Positions 49,600 to 61,918 of a DNA stretch of 64,000 bases are shown in pieces. Source of the stretch: Viscum album (taxonomy: Eukaryota > Streptophyta > Magnoliopsida > Santalales > Viscaceae); contig OY728130.1 in assembly GCA_963277665.1 (NCBI GenBank), forward strand, positions 1,363,430,393 through 1,363,494,392, given 5' to 3'. A program made the position numbers and the translations under genes. Within the stretch, counting starts at the first letter, position 1. Each line of letters starts with the position of its first letter. Under the pieces are notes generated by a model. It ran no database searches. It was given only the letters and a program-made list of their open reading frames with translations, and was not told the origin of the DNA.

Positions 49600-49984
49600 C
49601 ATGGATATGCTAGCATGGTCCTTTCGACTCAAAGCATATGCCACCTTGTTCGCTTTCCTAGGGTGGTAATGTATCAAATAGTTGTAATATTCAATCAACT
49701 ATAACCATATTATTTGGCACATATTCAGATCCTTTTGTGTGAAAATATACTTTAAAGTTTTATGATCAGTATAAATATCGAACCTTTCTCCATAAAGATA
49801 ATTTCTCCATATCTTTAATGAAAATATTACCGCGACTAACTCCAAATGAGTTGGGTAGTTTTTCACATGTATTTTAAATTTTATCGAGGCATAAGCTATC
49901 ACCATATCATTTTTTATGAGAAAAAATACCAATCCCTTATTAGATCCATAATTATAGATAAAAAATCTTTCTCCACTATAAGGA
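49600..49984 (-). pseudogene. pol: E3 RNase H, fragment
   Basis: [19 protein letters not shown] and FDIYTDHKTLKYIFTQKDL (49699-49932) carry the RNase H core with TDHK intact. The motif ending the domain is broken just downstream. Confidence 0.78.
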
Positions 49985-50839
49985 AGTGTGAGAACATGTG
50001 CATTGACTAACCTTGTTTTTAGCTCTTCAAAATTCTCTTCACATTCCTAATTCCACATGAACTTAACTCATTTTTGAGTAAACATGGTGAGTGGATTAGA
50101 TATTCATGAAAAATAATTCAAAAAACATTAATAATATATATCCAAACTAAGAAAACATCTAATCTCAGTTATTATTGTTGGTCTAGGTCAACATTAAATA
50201 ACATTAATTTTTATTAGATCCTCAAATATCCCCTCTCTTGAGATTATGTGACCCAAAATTGAATCTTTCTGAATCCAAAATTCACACTTGGTAATTTTTT
50301 CATAATGCTTATCCTTTATTTGGGTCTTTAGTACAATTATCAAGTTATCTTCATGTTATTCCTTCCTCTTATAATATACAAGAATATTTTCTATAAAGAC
50401 AAGAAAAAACAAATCAAGATAGTCTCTAAAGACTCTATTCAATAGATCCATGAAGATAATAGGGGAATTAGTAAGACCAAAAGGCATCACTATAAATTCA
50501 TAGTGTTTATAACTTGTATGGAATTTCATACTTGGTATATCCTCCTTCTTGATCATTAATTTATTATATCCAAAAAGAAGATCAATCTTAGAGAAGTATT
50601 GAGATCCATGTAGTTGGTCAAATAAGTCATCAATGTGGGGAAGCGGATATTTGTTCTTGATAGAGATCTTGTTAAGTTCTCTATAATCAATGCAAAGTCT
50701 CATTGATCCATATTTATTCTTAACAAAGAGAATAAGTGCAACCCAATGTGATGCACTAGGGAATATTATTCCCTTGGAGTTTATTTTTCAATTCCTACAA
50801 CTAAATTGGGGATATTCTATAAGGTGTATTTGAAATAGG
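49985..50839 (-). pseudogene. pol: E3 reverse transcriptase, inactive
   Basis: The 115-codon stretch 50356-50703 covers [20 protein letters not shown], the first catalytic Asp in SKIDLLFGY, and [10 protein letters not shown]. The catalytic FIDD box is FIEN (Glu at 50389-50391, Asn at 50386-50388), so the enzyme would be dead. The thumb part 49985-50340 is broken. Confidence 0.83.
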
Positions 50840-51419
50840 TGTAGCACCTGGTATGATATCTATTGAAAACTCAACTTCACGATTCAGTGGGAGACCTAAC
50901 AACTCTTCCGGAAAGACATCAAAAAATTCCTATACAATAAGTTTATTCTTAATGGAGAGTTTATCCTCAGTCATTTGAGATAGATAACCATCATTTATAG
51001 GAATCAAGACCCATAATATGAAAGAAATTTCCACTGGAAGTTCATACTCATCATTGCATCGATAGGTGATCATAGATTGATCCAGAATGTGAATTGCGAC
51101 TTCCCTTAAAAATTAATATGATCTCAATATATAGTAATCCAATCCATGCCAAGAGTCGCATAAAATTCTACTAAAGGAAGGATCACAAGATTTTTAGGAA
51201 TCACTTTTCCACAAACATCAACTGGATAATAATTATAAACCTTTGATGCGACCGTTATGTCATTAGGAGTTGTCACATCTAACTCAAAATCTAATTTTTG
51301 AGGTTATATGAAAATTCCCGAAGAAAATTATCCATAAATAAAAGAGTGGGTAGATCTAGAATCAAATAAAATATTTTAGTGTGGATAGTAAGTGTACCTT
51401 TCACTACTTTATTATCATA
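50840..51419 (-). pseudogene. E3 protease region, decayed
   Basis: Corresponds in position and sequence to 59720-60300 of E4 (for example the stretch around 51145-51165 matches the LGMDW-region codons of E4). No intact active-site triad seen. Confidence 0.5.
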
Positions 51420-52523
51420 TTCCACATCACCAATAGTGATCACATGTGACTTGCCTTTGTCTTTGGATTTAAGAGTTTTTTAACATCGATCATCATTGAT
51501 AACCGTTGGATCAGGTCATTGGTTGTTATAATGAATCATTCCCTTTCACTTGTAGCATTGAAGTGTAGGAGGTGCATTCTGTATGGCCTTTTATCTATTC
51601 TCATAATTAGAAATCTTTTTTACTATCACTTAGGAATTAAACTACCTTATGAACTTCTCTCAAACACTTAAAGAATTTGATAGTCCCTTTAAGACAATTT
51701 TCTCTATGTCTATTTCCACAATTTGAGCATAAGGGAAAACTCATCTTTTTTCAGTGTAGTCTTTAGATTTTCCCTTGAATTCCATTTGTCTCTTCCTATC
51801 AAACCCATAAGACTGATGGGTTACTCCAATATCCATCTCAACCTTGGAATCACATCAAATAATTTTTTCATAGATATTGAAGTCCTTTATGGATAATGCC
51901 TTTTGGAGACATAGTTTTAAGCCACTAAAGAATCAATCAATTTTACTCTCAGGTTGGGTAACAATTTCAGAAGTGTACTTTGAAAGTCTAGTAAAATTTG
52001 CTTCATAAGTACCAAAAGATTCATCATCATTTTTATTAAGCTCAAGAAACTCCTTTTCCATCTTTGTTCGAAGAATGTGAGTAAAGTACTTATTAAAAAA
52101 ATTCTTGAACTCATCCCATTCCATGGATTCAATTTCATCTATTTTCCTCATATTCGTGATAAGGTTCCACCATTGATCAGATTAACCTTCCAAATGATAA
52201 ACTAACTAGATAAATTTATCATGTTCTGAACATTAGAGAACTAAAAATATATTTTCAGTGGTACTAATCCATTGTTCAGCCACTAGTGGATTAGAAGAAC
52301 CACTGAAAGAAGGTGGACACTACCTCATAAAGGACTCAACAGAATGTTGTTCCCTCTTTTTCTAATTTGGAAGTCCTTCATTATTAATATCTTGAGAAAG
52401 TTGTGTGATAATAACTAAAATATTTTTTATTCCATCTCCCATAACATTCACTGGCCTAGGAGGAAAATCATTGCATTTCCCCTCACATTCAACAATAACA
52501 TGGTTCCTTTGGGTTCCATCCAT
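51420..52523 (-). pseudogene. gag: E3 gag, broken
   Basis: ATG at 52521-52523 starts MDGTQRNHVIV. The capsid part is in 51933-52151 (MEWDEFKNFFNKYF, NDDESFGTYEANFTRLSKY). The zinc knuckle at 51513-51557 has perfect C-x2-C-x4-H-x4-C spacing, but the second and third Cys positions are TGA. Other stops and frameshifts are present. Confidence 0.78.
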
Positions 52524-52731
52524 TGACTAAAACCAAGAATCATAGTGTGAGAAACACTAACCATAATGGGAAAACCATATAATAAAGAATAATATTTCAA
52601 TTTTGAACACTCTAGGTTTTATCCTAGGTTATTCATGATCATTTATAAAATACTAGGATTGTAACCTATAAGCTTTGGGTTCTTACTAAGGTTTTCTCAT
52701 CCTAGTTTCCAAAGGTTAACTATACCTTTTC

Positions 52732-52742
52732 TTTGATATCAA
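52732..52742 (-). other. E3 primer binding site
   Basis: TTGATATCAAA on the minus strand, one base from the LTR; two differences from the intact form TTGGTATCAAA-like seen in E2. Confidence 0.65.
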
Positions 52743-54411
52743 CTATAATAGCACATATTTTACATATATAGACATTACTTAAAAATTGAAGAATATTCAT
52801 TAAAAAACATAACAAAACCATGTCAGAACTGTATAGGTTTAGTGTATTTAGAAACTTGGAATCATGAACAACTGATTCATTATACATCTACATGTCTCCC
52901 ACTTATTTCTTTATAACTAAACCCACTTTTTAACATATCTTACTTAATACCATTATTCATTACAAGGGGAAAATAAACATAAGAAATAGTGAGCTCAAAT
53001 TCTCAGTAAGGGTAAACAAAGAAGATATAAATCATATCATATTCATAAGACATAACATTTTAAAATCTTATCCTGTATACTAAAAATCATGATATCATGT
53101 TATGGGATAAATCATAAAAGTTCATAAAGAATCAATGAACATAATCTCAAAATTCATAACATAAGGCATAATTTTTTTTGGCATAAAAATAATCATAGAA
53201 AATCATTTCATATTAGTCAAGGCTCATTTCCAAGACCATCATAGTGGACAAAGTCCATTACTGAACAAAGTTCACTCCTTGTTCCAGCCCTGTATTACTG
53301 AACTAAGATCATTTCCTGGTGCAGTCCTGTCTATCTCATGAGATATAAATCTTTACCCAATAAATTGGAGGGATATGTAGGTACCACTTATCTCATAATG
53401 AAATCATTATTATGTTTTATAAAAAAACACGAATCATTAATCATATCATAACTCAAGGAATAAAATGGTTTTCTTAAATATCATTCCATCATAACATAAT
53501 CAATGAAAAACAAATTGATTTCATAAAAAAATTTCCATCATAAAAAAAATAAAACCACAAGAATAACAAGGATAATATACTTCAAGTGTATCCTTATTAA
53601 ATAATTTCATATTAGATGGAAAATAATTTTTATAAAACACTTGAAATTAATTTTTTAGGAAAATATCATTTCTTCTTAAAAAATGTTTTCTTTTCTCAAA
53701 ATTCCATGCAATTGTAAAATAAAAGAATTTATTTGAAAAAAACTTGAAATCATGTAAAGGATGATTCATGGAAATAAGGAATTATGAAAACATAAAAATC
53801 CATCCATACCATATAAGTTAAAATAAATCATTCTTATCGTACTTTTGTCAAAAAGTCAAAAAGTACTTCATATCGAAAATGGAAAAATATTCCATTCATA
53901 ACATTTAATAAAAATTAAAAAATGGGTAAAATTGACTTTAAAAAATTTTATAAGGATAAAAATAATATTTTGGAATACATATTTAGGAAACATGGACATG
54001 GATGATAAATATACCACAGTAAATACTTACTTATAAATAATCTCGAATAAAAATGAGATTGCAAAATTATCCCTTACCTTAGCTCTGATATCCTTTGTAT
54101 GTATAAAAACCTACTGTACAATGATTTAAATAATGTCATTGACTTATTCTAGATTCATAGTCATTTTTATAATATCATATATGATCATATTATCATCTTT
54201 TTGTTAGTATCATTTCATTATTACTCGTTATTTGGGTATTAATAGCTTCGTTATCTTATGCATGTTTTATCGAATAAGTTTTTTTTACTTCTTAGGTCAA
54301 ATTTATATCATTAAAAATTAAATTAACATAATATATACTATATTTATTCATTATATACATTTATATAATCATGATTTAATGGATATCATGTAGAATGAAT
54401 CACATCCCATC

Positions 54412-54439
54412 ATAGAGACGGTAAGCCGTATGTACGCAC
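54412..54439 (-). promoter_or_regulatory. Shared LTR module A core
   Basis: GGTAAGCCGTATGTACGCAC with one CpG changed to TpG. Flanked by GAATGA and TCATTC as in E1. Confidence 0.58.
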
Positions 54440-54578
54440 GAGCAACGATATCATTCCCATAATTTTGAAATTGTATGGAAGTGGATATTATATATCTTGT
54501 TAAAAAATCCATATGATGTTATAATAATAACATATAGTTATTATTTCTATAATTATACCATTCTAGGTAATGTGGTGG

Positions 54579-54650
54579 TGAAAAAAATATTACACCATAG
54601 TGTGGAGATGGTAAGCCATATGTACGCACACATGGTGATTTTGTTTTTCA
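54579..54650 (-). promoter_or_regulatory. Shared LTR stem-loop module B
   Basis: Arms TGAAAAA/TTTTTCA (54579-54585, 54644-54650), inner CACCA/TGGTG, core 54602-54629. The apical hairpin reads ATGG-TAAG-CCAT, changed on both sides relative to ACGG/CCGT in E1, so it still pairs. Confidence 0.6.
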
Positions 54651-54973
54651 TAGAATGAATTGAAAGTAGAATATGGTTGTTTCATAATTATAATAAAATA
54701 TCAGTATTTAATTTATAATTGATTTATTAATTTATAATTAAATAACTCATGAAGACGAAGTATAAGAAGAAAGAAGTTTGAAAGAATAGATATAGGAGAT
54801 TACCACTTCTTCAACGAGCTCCCTCCGGAACACCTCTTAAAGAACTAGGGTTGGTCTTTGGAGAAGAACAAAACCTATAGAATGTGAAAATGAAATTTGA
54901 TAAGGTAAATTTTCATGGTGTTTATGATCTTGAAGATTCAAAATGAAGTTAATAAGTGAGTGATGAGGTGCCC

Positions 54974-54980
54974 TTTTATA
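54974..54980 (-). promoter_or_regulatory. E3/E4 shared LTR TATA box
   Basis: TATAAAA on the minus strand, context CCTCAATTATAAAAGGGCAC. It matches E1 more closely than the left E3 copy does. Confidence 0.68.
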
Positions 54981-55363
54981 ATTGAGGTGAGGGGAGCTTA
55001 TGGAATCTCAAAAAATATTAATTTAATATAAATTAATTTTTAACTAAAAATAACTACAAATTGTGTTATGTAGAAGTTAAGATGAGTTTGGTTTGAAATC
55101 CTCTCATAAAATAATTTTTATATATGTATTGATTTTATTTTAAACATTATCTTTTCATTTTACCCTTAATCAATCTATTTAATTTTAATTGTTGTAACAA
55201 CATTTTAAATATTAAGAGGCTATAAATTTTACTTATACTGGGTAAATTTCCCATAAATGGACACTTTATGAGATTTTAGACATTATAATAGTCACCTTTT
55301 AATTTTTAAATGTTTTTATGTTTTTTAAATAATTTAATAAAAATATTATTTTTATAAAATATC

Positions 55364-55387
55364 AATAGTGTCAATTTTGACACTATT
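55364..55387. repeat. Perfect palindrome with 11-base arms
   Basis: AATAGTGTCAA, two central T, TTGACACTATT. A shorter form occurs at the matching place in both E1 LTRs. Confidence 0.8.
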
Positions 55388-56891
55388 CATTTCATTGAAT
55401 TTAAATAAAATCCAAACAGAGCGATAAATTAAAAAAACTATTTAATAGAATTATAATATGTCATAGTCACCAATGAAATTCATGGAGTTCCCTAATTAAT
55501 TCAAATTATATTTATTTTAATATTTTTTATTTCATTTATTTGATATTTCTATTAATAAAATAATCACTATATCATTGTTATGTAAGTATTTAGGGTAATT
55601 ATTTAATATCTAAAAATTCTAAATAAATTCCCATGATGTAGATAATTTAATTATAATTATAGAGAGTATTTATTTTCAAAGTTATATCATATTTATCACT
55701 ATATTAAAATTATTATACTTATAATAAATAAGAGAGTGACATATGTCACTTTCATGTCACTTTATTTTATTTTAATAATATCTATATAATTTTCATGGAA
55801 AAGAGTCCATTAAATAATTAAATTCCTATACTTATGTGTCAAGGGTTGATGTTTATGCATCCAATCAGATTTTTTAGGGTTTAGGGTAATTTTATTATTC
55901 TTATCATATTATTTTGTTACCTAAATTACTCGATTTACCTTTAACCATGTTAAATAAAAAATCATCATAGTTACTATTCGTAATATCCAAAAAATAAAAA
56001 GTAACCTATTAACATATTTTTTACCCATTTATTCCAAATATGGAATCCATTTTTAATAATTTAAAAAACATAATTTTCAATAATTAAATTAAAATTGATC
56101 CTGTTGTGGGAATGAGAGAACAAGTGTTTTGAAAAGTAAAACCATCAAAAGATTGTCATGTGTGTATGTCCAATTTCAATGTGTATTTTCTTACATTGAC
56201 ATTAATTGGATTAAATGGTAAAAAAATAATATAATTATACATTAATACCAATTAAAAGGATAATCTAACATTATAAATAAATTAGACGAAAAAACAGTTT
56301 TGAATTAAAATGAAGTATTTTTCACTATTCATTAAAATATGAAATGTGTCAAAAAAATACAAAAAATTCAATAAAATTAAATTTTTCATGCCCTTATTCC
56401 AAATAAGAATTTTATTTTGTCATATAAAAATTATTAATTTGTCTAAATTTTAATTTAAAATGGATTTTCCATTAAAAGGCGGTAAAATTACCCTTTTGAA
56501 AAATATTGGTATTTATATATCAAATAGGGTTTATTCATACCCTATGACTAAAACATATATTGTATGAATATCACAAATATTTTATTTAATATATAACATA
56601 TATATTTCATTAATTTAATTTACTAATTTTAATTCACTTAATTAATTAAAATAAAAATAAAAATATATAATTGATTTATATTTTTCATAAATAATTTGTA
56701 TCTAATGAATTTACCATACATTTTCATAAGTTAGTTATATTTATTCCTGAAAACCTAACTTCTAGGTTATAATGTTCATTTTTTACTAAGGGCATCGCAC
56801 GGTTCATTTAAACTCATGATTTCATGCAATGCAATATTTTGAAGAAAAATCATTTAAAGAAAATATTTCATAAAAACATCCGGGTGTTACA

Positions 56892-56904
56892 TTTTACCCC
56901 CTTA
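56892..56904 (-). other. E4 polypurine tract
   Basis: On the minus strand TAAGGGGGTAAAA directly against the LTR. Confidence 0.75.
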
Positions 56905-58479
56905 TACTAAATTTACCCCTCAAAATTTATAACTTGGATGAAAACAGATGAGGATAACTTGGCCTCATCACATCCTCAAGTTCCCACATATCTTCCTCAA
57001 ATTGGTGTTTCCTCCATAAAACTATAACCAAACGAGTGGTCTTATTTCATAGAACTTGTTCACTATGATCCAGAATCTCTATTGGTTATTATTCATAAGA
57101 AATATCTTACTCCAGCGGTATTAATTATGAGTTTAGTACATGTGAAGGATCAATTATATACTTTCACAAGAGAGATACATGGAATACATCATGAAATTGA
57201 GAGAGATTCGGTGGAAGCACCAATCAGTAAGTTACCTTCCCAACATAATCCATAATTTCAAAAGGATCAATATACCTAGGGCTTAACTTGCCCTTATTTT
57301 TGAATCTCATTACTCTATTAAAAGGAGATTTTTGTAGAAACACATTTTCACCCACTTCAAACTCAAGGTCTTTTATTTGGTTGTTAGCATAACTTTTTTA
57401 TCGACTCTAAGATAATATTATGTGTTGTTGAATAGATCTAACCTTCTCCGCCATTTCATCAACTTGATCAGGTCATAATAACCTTATTTTCTCAGCTTCA
57501 TCCCAACAATTTGGATTTCTACACTTCTTTCCATAAAGGGTTTCATAAAGATCCATCTAAATACTAGAGTGAAATATATTTTTGTATAAAAATTATACCA
57601 AAAGTAGGTGTTTATCCCAACAACCTTTGAAATACATAGAGAAAGCTCTCAACATGTATTCTAGAGTTTTAATTATTCTCTGAGATTGACCATCTATCTA
57701 AGGATGATAAGTAGTGATAAAAATTAACTCTGTATCTATAGATTGTTGAAGACTTCGCCAGAACTTCGAAGTAAACCTTGGGTACCGATCAGATATAATG
57801 GAAAGTGGTACTCCATGAAATCTTACCACTTCCTTTATATATATCCTGGAAATCTGATTAAGAGAGAAATCATCTCTAAAAGAAATTAAGTACGCTGACT
57901 TCGTAAGGAGATCAACTATAACTCATATATAATTATGGACTTTATATTTTTTTGTTAAATCTGACGATAAATTCTATAGTTATGTTTTCCTATTTCTATT
58001 ATGGTATGGGTAGTGGTTGTAACATACCCTTATACTTCTTTCTCTCAACCTTAACTTTTTGACAAACCAAGAACAGAGAGGCATATTTAGCAACATCTCT
58101 TTTCATTCCATCACACCATAAATAATCTTTTAGGTCCCTATACCTCTTTATGCTTCCAAGATGAATAGAGAATTAAGAACTATGAGCCTCATCCAATAGA
58201 TCCTTCTTTAATTATGGTATGGGAGGAATAAAAACCCGGTTCCTGAACTATATTATTCCATCACAATCAAGGTTGAATTCAGGAATATTTCTCACCTTCT
58301 TTTATAGCTCTACATCTTCCTTCTGTACCTCCCTAATCTTTACTTGTATATTTGGTTGAAAATTTAATTGGGAAATATAATATTTCTACCCTTCCTTTAA
58401 AATTTCAATATCCATCCTTCACAAATCCATAAATATTGCATCTTTTGTGATCCTCATCATGGATAGGACAACATGGTCC
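56905..58479 (-). pseudogene. pol: E4 integrase and C-terminus, broken
   Basis: FLVCQK of the zinc domain is near 58055-58075, with Phe in place of the first Cys as in E3. Core and tail segments align with E3 48050-49230 but with independent stops. Confidence 0.6.
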
Positions 58480-58849
58480 TTTTAACTCAAAGAATCTGCC
58501 ACCTTGTTCGATTTACAATGGTGGTAATGTATCGAGAAATCATAATATTTAATAAACCCCAACCATCTTATTTGGTGTATATTCATCTTTTTTTTTGAAA
58601 ATATACTTTAAACTTTTATGATCAGTATAGATATCACACCTTTCTCCATAAATATAATGCCTTCATATCTTTAATGAAAAGATGACCAAAACTAACTCCA
58701 AATCATGAGTTGAGTAGTTTTTCTCATGAATTTTAAATTGTCTCGAGACATAAGCTATTACCATATCATTTTTCATGAGAAAACATCCCAAACCCTTCTT
58801 AGATTAATCACAATATATCACAAACCTTTCTTCACTACAAGGAAGTGTG
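58480..58849 (-). pseudogene. pol: E4 RNase H, fragment
   Basis: Aligns with the E3 RNase H region; codons for IYTDHKSLKYIF-like sequence are visible near 58605-58645. Broken by stops. Confidence 0.6.
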
Positions 58850-59729
58850 AGAATAGGTGCACTAGCTAACCTTATTTTTAGATCTTTGAAATTCTATTCA
58901 CATTCCTCCGTCCACATGAACTTAAATTCTTTCTGAGTTAACATGGTGAATAGATTAGATAGTCATGAAAAATTATTCACAAAACATTGATAATATCTAG
59001 CCAAACCAAGAAAATTTCTAATCTCAGTTATTGTTGTTGGTCAAGGTTTACATTTAATAAATTTAGTTTTTATTGGATCCACATATATCCCCTTTATTTC
59101 GATTATTTGACCCAAAATTGAATCTTTATGAATTGAAAATTTACACTTGGTAAAATTTTCATAAATATTCACTTTTCTTAGGGTCTTCAATAGAACTATC
59201 AAGAAGTATTCATGTTATTCCTTTCTATTAGAATATACAAGAATATTGTCTATAATGACTACCAAAAACCGATCAAGAAATTATCTAAATAATCTATTAA
59301 TTATATCCATGAAGATAGTGGTAGAATTAGTAGGACCAAAAGTCATCACTATAAATTCATAGTGTCCGTACCTTGTACAGAATGTAGTCCTTAGTATATC
59401 CTCCTTATTTACCCTTAATTGATGATATACTAAATGAAGATTAATCATAGAGAATCATTGAGATCCATGTTTTTGGTCAAATAAGTCATTAATGTGGGGA
59501 AGAGGATATTTGTTCTTGATAGAGATCTTGTTAAGTTCTCGATAATCAATTCAGAGTCTCATTGATCCATATTTATTTTTAGAAAATAGAACAGGTTCAC
59601 CCCAATGTGATTCACTAGGGAATATGAATTTATTATCAATATTAAATTGAAGTTTATTCTTTAATTCCTACAACTCAATTGGGTTCATTCTATAAGGTTT
59701 CTTTGAAATAGGTGTAACACCTGGTATGA
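58850..59729 (-). pseudogene. pol: E4 reverse transcriptase, inactive
   Basis: The catalytic box reads VVIIDNILVYS with Asp at 59248-59250 and Asn at 59245-59247 instead of the second Asp. VMPFG-region codons (near 59335) now give TFGPTNST-like sequence. Stops throughout. Confidence 0.72.
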
Positions 59730-60299
59730 TCTATATTGAAAACTCAACTTCACGATTTAGTGGGAGACCTAACAAATCTTTCCAGAAAGACATAAAAAAT
59801 TCCCGTTAAATAGGTGTATTATTAATAGAGAGTCTAACCTGAACCATTTGATATAGATAACCTTTATTTGTAGTAATCAAGACCCATAATATGGAATTAA
59901 TTTACTCTCGAAGGTCATACTCATCCTTGCATCAATAGGTGATCATAGATTGATCCAAAATATTAAATGCGACTTCCCTTCCTTGGAAATTAATATGATC
60001 TCCATATATAGAATGCCAATCCATGCCAAGAATCACATAAAATTCCACTAAAGGAAGGATCACAAGATTTTTAGGAAGCAATTTACTATAAACTTCAACT
60101 GGATAATAATTATAAACTTTTAATGGGACCATTGTGTCATTAGGATTTTTCACTGATAAATAAACGTATAATTGTTGAGGTAATACATGATACCCATAGA
60201 AAATTCTTTATAAATAAAATAGTGGGTTGATCCATAATTAATTAAAAAAATTTCTATGTTAGAGTGGATGGTAAGTGTACCTTTCACCACTTTATTATC
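59730..60299 (-). pseudogene. E4 protease, broken
   Basis: 59932-60153 includes PLVEFYVILGMDWHSIYGDHI, the conserved C-terminal part of retropepsin with LGMDW intact. The active-site part, near 60230-60250, has lost the recognisable triad. Confidence 0.68.
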
Positions 60300-61409
60300 G
60301 TATTCCATATCACCAATAGTGATTGCATGTGACTTTCCTTTTCCTTTAGACTTAAGATTTTACTGATGTAGATCATAATCAATAACCCTTTGCATTAGGT
60401 CATTGGTTTCCATAATTCCTCATTTCCTTTCACTTGTATCATTGAAGTGTAGTAGGTTAATTCTGTGCAGCCTTTTATCTATTCATATCATTAGATATAT
60501 TTTTCCCATCATTTAGGCATTCAACTTCCCAATAAACTTCTCTCCCACACTTAAAACATTTGATATTCCATTTAAGAAAATTTTCTCAATGTTTCTTTCC
60601 ACACATTGAGCATAATGGAAAACTCATTTTATTTTTAGTGTGGTATTTATATTTTCCCTTGAATTCCATTTGTTTCTTCTTATGAAGCCCATAGGATTGA
60701 TGGGTTACTCCATTCTCCATCTCAACCTTGAGATCACATCGAACGATTTTCTCATAGATATTGAAGTCCCTTATGGATAATGCCTTTTAGAGTCTTGGTT
60801 TCAAGCCACTAAATAATCATTAAATTTTACTCTCAGGTTGGATAATAATTCCAAAAGCATACCTTGTAAGGCTAGTAAAATTTTATTCATAGGTACTAAC
60901 AGATTCACCATCCTTTTTCTTAAGATCAAGGAACTACTTCTCCATCATAGTTTTAAGAATATGAGGAAAGTACTTATTAAAAAATAATTTATTAAACTCA
61001 TCCCATTCCATGTATTAAATTTCATATCTTTGCCTCATATTCTTGATAAGGTTCCACCATTGATCAGCTTCACCTTCCAAATGATAAACTTCCAAGATGA
61101 ATTTATTGTGTTCTAAAAATTGGAGAACAAAAAATATCTTTTTAGTGGTACTAATCTATTATTCATCCACTAGTGGATTAGCAGACCCATTGAAAGAATG
61201 TGGAAGCTACCTCATGAAGGACTCAACAAAATGTTGTTCTATCCTTTTCTCATTTGTATGTCCTACAGATTCATAGCTTGAGAAAGTTGTGTGAGAATAG
61301 ATATAAGATTTTCCATTCCAGCTCCCTTAATATTCTCTTGATTAGGAGGACAATCATTGCATTTCCCCTTTCATTCAATAACAACATGGTTCCATTAGGT
61401 TCTATCCAT
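60300..61409 (-). pseudogene. gag: E4 gag, broken
   Basis: ATG at 61407-61409 corresponds to the E3 start (MDRT, then a stop). The zinc knuckle at 60406-60444 keeps C-x2-C-x4-H-x4-C spacing, but all three Cys positions are TGA and the His is Asn. Two of the three TGAs are shared with E3. Confidence 0.7.
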
Positions 61410-61616
61410 TGACTAAAACCAAGAAGAATAGTGTAAGAAACACTAATCATAATGGGAAAACCACATAATCAAGAATAAAATTTCAATTTAGGAAACTTTA
61501 GGTTTTATCCTAGGTTATTCACGATCATTTATAAGACAATAGGATTGTAACCTATAACCTTATGGTTTTTACTAAGTTTTTCTCATCCTAGTATCTGAAG
61601 TTTAACTATACCTTTT

Positions 61617-61627
61617 ATATGATACCA
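61617..61627 (-). other. E4 primer binding site
   Basis: TGGTATCATAT on the minus strand, two bases from the LTR; the first eight bases match the initiator-Met site. Confidence 0.75.
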
Positions 61628-61629
61628 AC

Positions 61630-61918
61630 TATAACAGACCACAATTTAAATATATAGATATTACTTCACAATTGAAGAATATTCATTACAAAACATAACA
61701 AAACCATGCCAAGACCATATAAGTTTAGTGTATTTAGAAATTGGGAAACATAAATAACTGATTCATAAGACATCTACATTGTATCCTACTTATTGTTTCA
61801 TAACTAGACCCATTTTTGACATATATTACTTAACAACCTTATTTATTACTAGGGGAAAAGAAATATAAGAAATAGTGAGACAAGATGCCCAGTAAGGTTA
61901 AACAATGAAGATATCAAT
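61630..61918 (-). repeat. E4 5' LTR fragment
   Basis: TATAACAGACC start, then ~285 bases aligned with the starts of the two other array LTRs, including the shared block at 61873-61897. Interrupted by E5. Confidence 0.82.

Larger units (their letters stand above)
34192..56891 (-). mobile_element. E3: Ty3/gypsy (Del/Tekay-like) element, split by E2
   Basis: Left LTR 34192-36001 plus 46285-48033 (interrupted by E2), internal region 48034-52743, right LTR 52744-56891. Without E2 it is about 12.4 kb. LTR starts read TACAATGG and TATAATAG, ends read GGTGTTACA. Gag, protease, RT, RNase H and integrase remnants lie on the minus strand, all broken. The right LTR is also the left LTR of E4. The expected target duplication cannot be tested because the array's outer right end is outside the window. 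Confidence 0.88.
52744..56891 (-). repeat. LTR shared by E3 (5' LTR) and E4 (3' LTR)
   Basis: 4,148 bp. Its left end abuts the E3 primer site, its right end (GGTGTTACA) abuts the E4 polypurine tract. It keeps about 600 bp (around 55265-55875) lost from the left E3 LTR, including the palindrome at 55364-55387. TATA box and both stem-loop modules are present. Confidence 0.9.
52744..61918 (-). mobile_element. E4: second Ty3/gypsy unit in tandem with E3, truncated
   Basis: Uses 52744-56891 as its 3' LTR, internal region 56892-61629, 5' LTR fragment 61630-61918 cut by E5. Its internal region aligns throughout with that of E3 but carries its own set of stops. It is the most decayed coding region of the window. 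Confidence 0.85.

Noticed and set aside
51513..51557. A variant genetic code reading UGA as cysteine
   Set aside because: Only one motif in two related dead copies shows it, and Cys positions elsewhere (for example the integrase CTVC of E1) use TGT or TGC normally or decayed to other codons.
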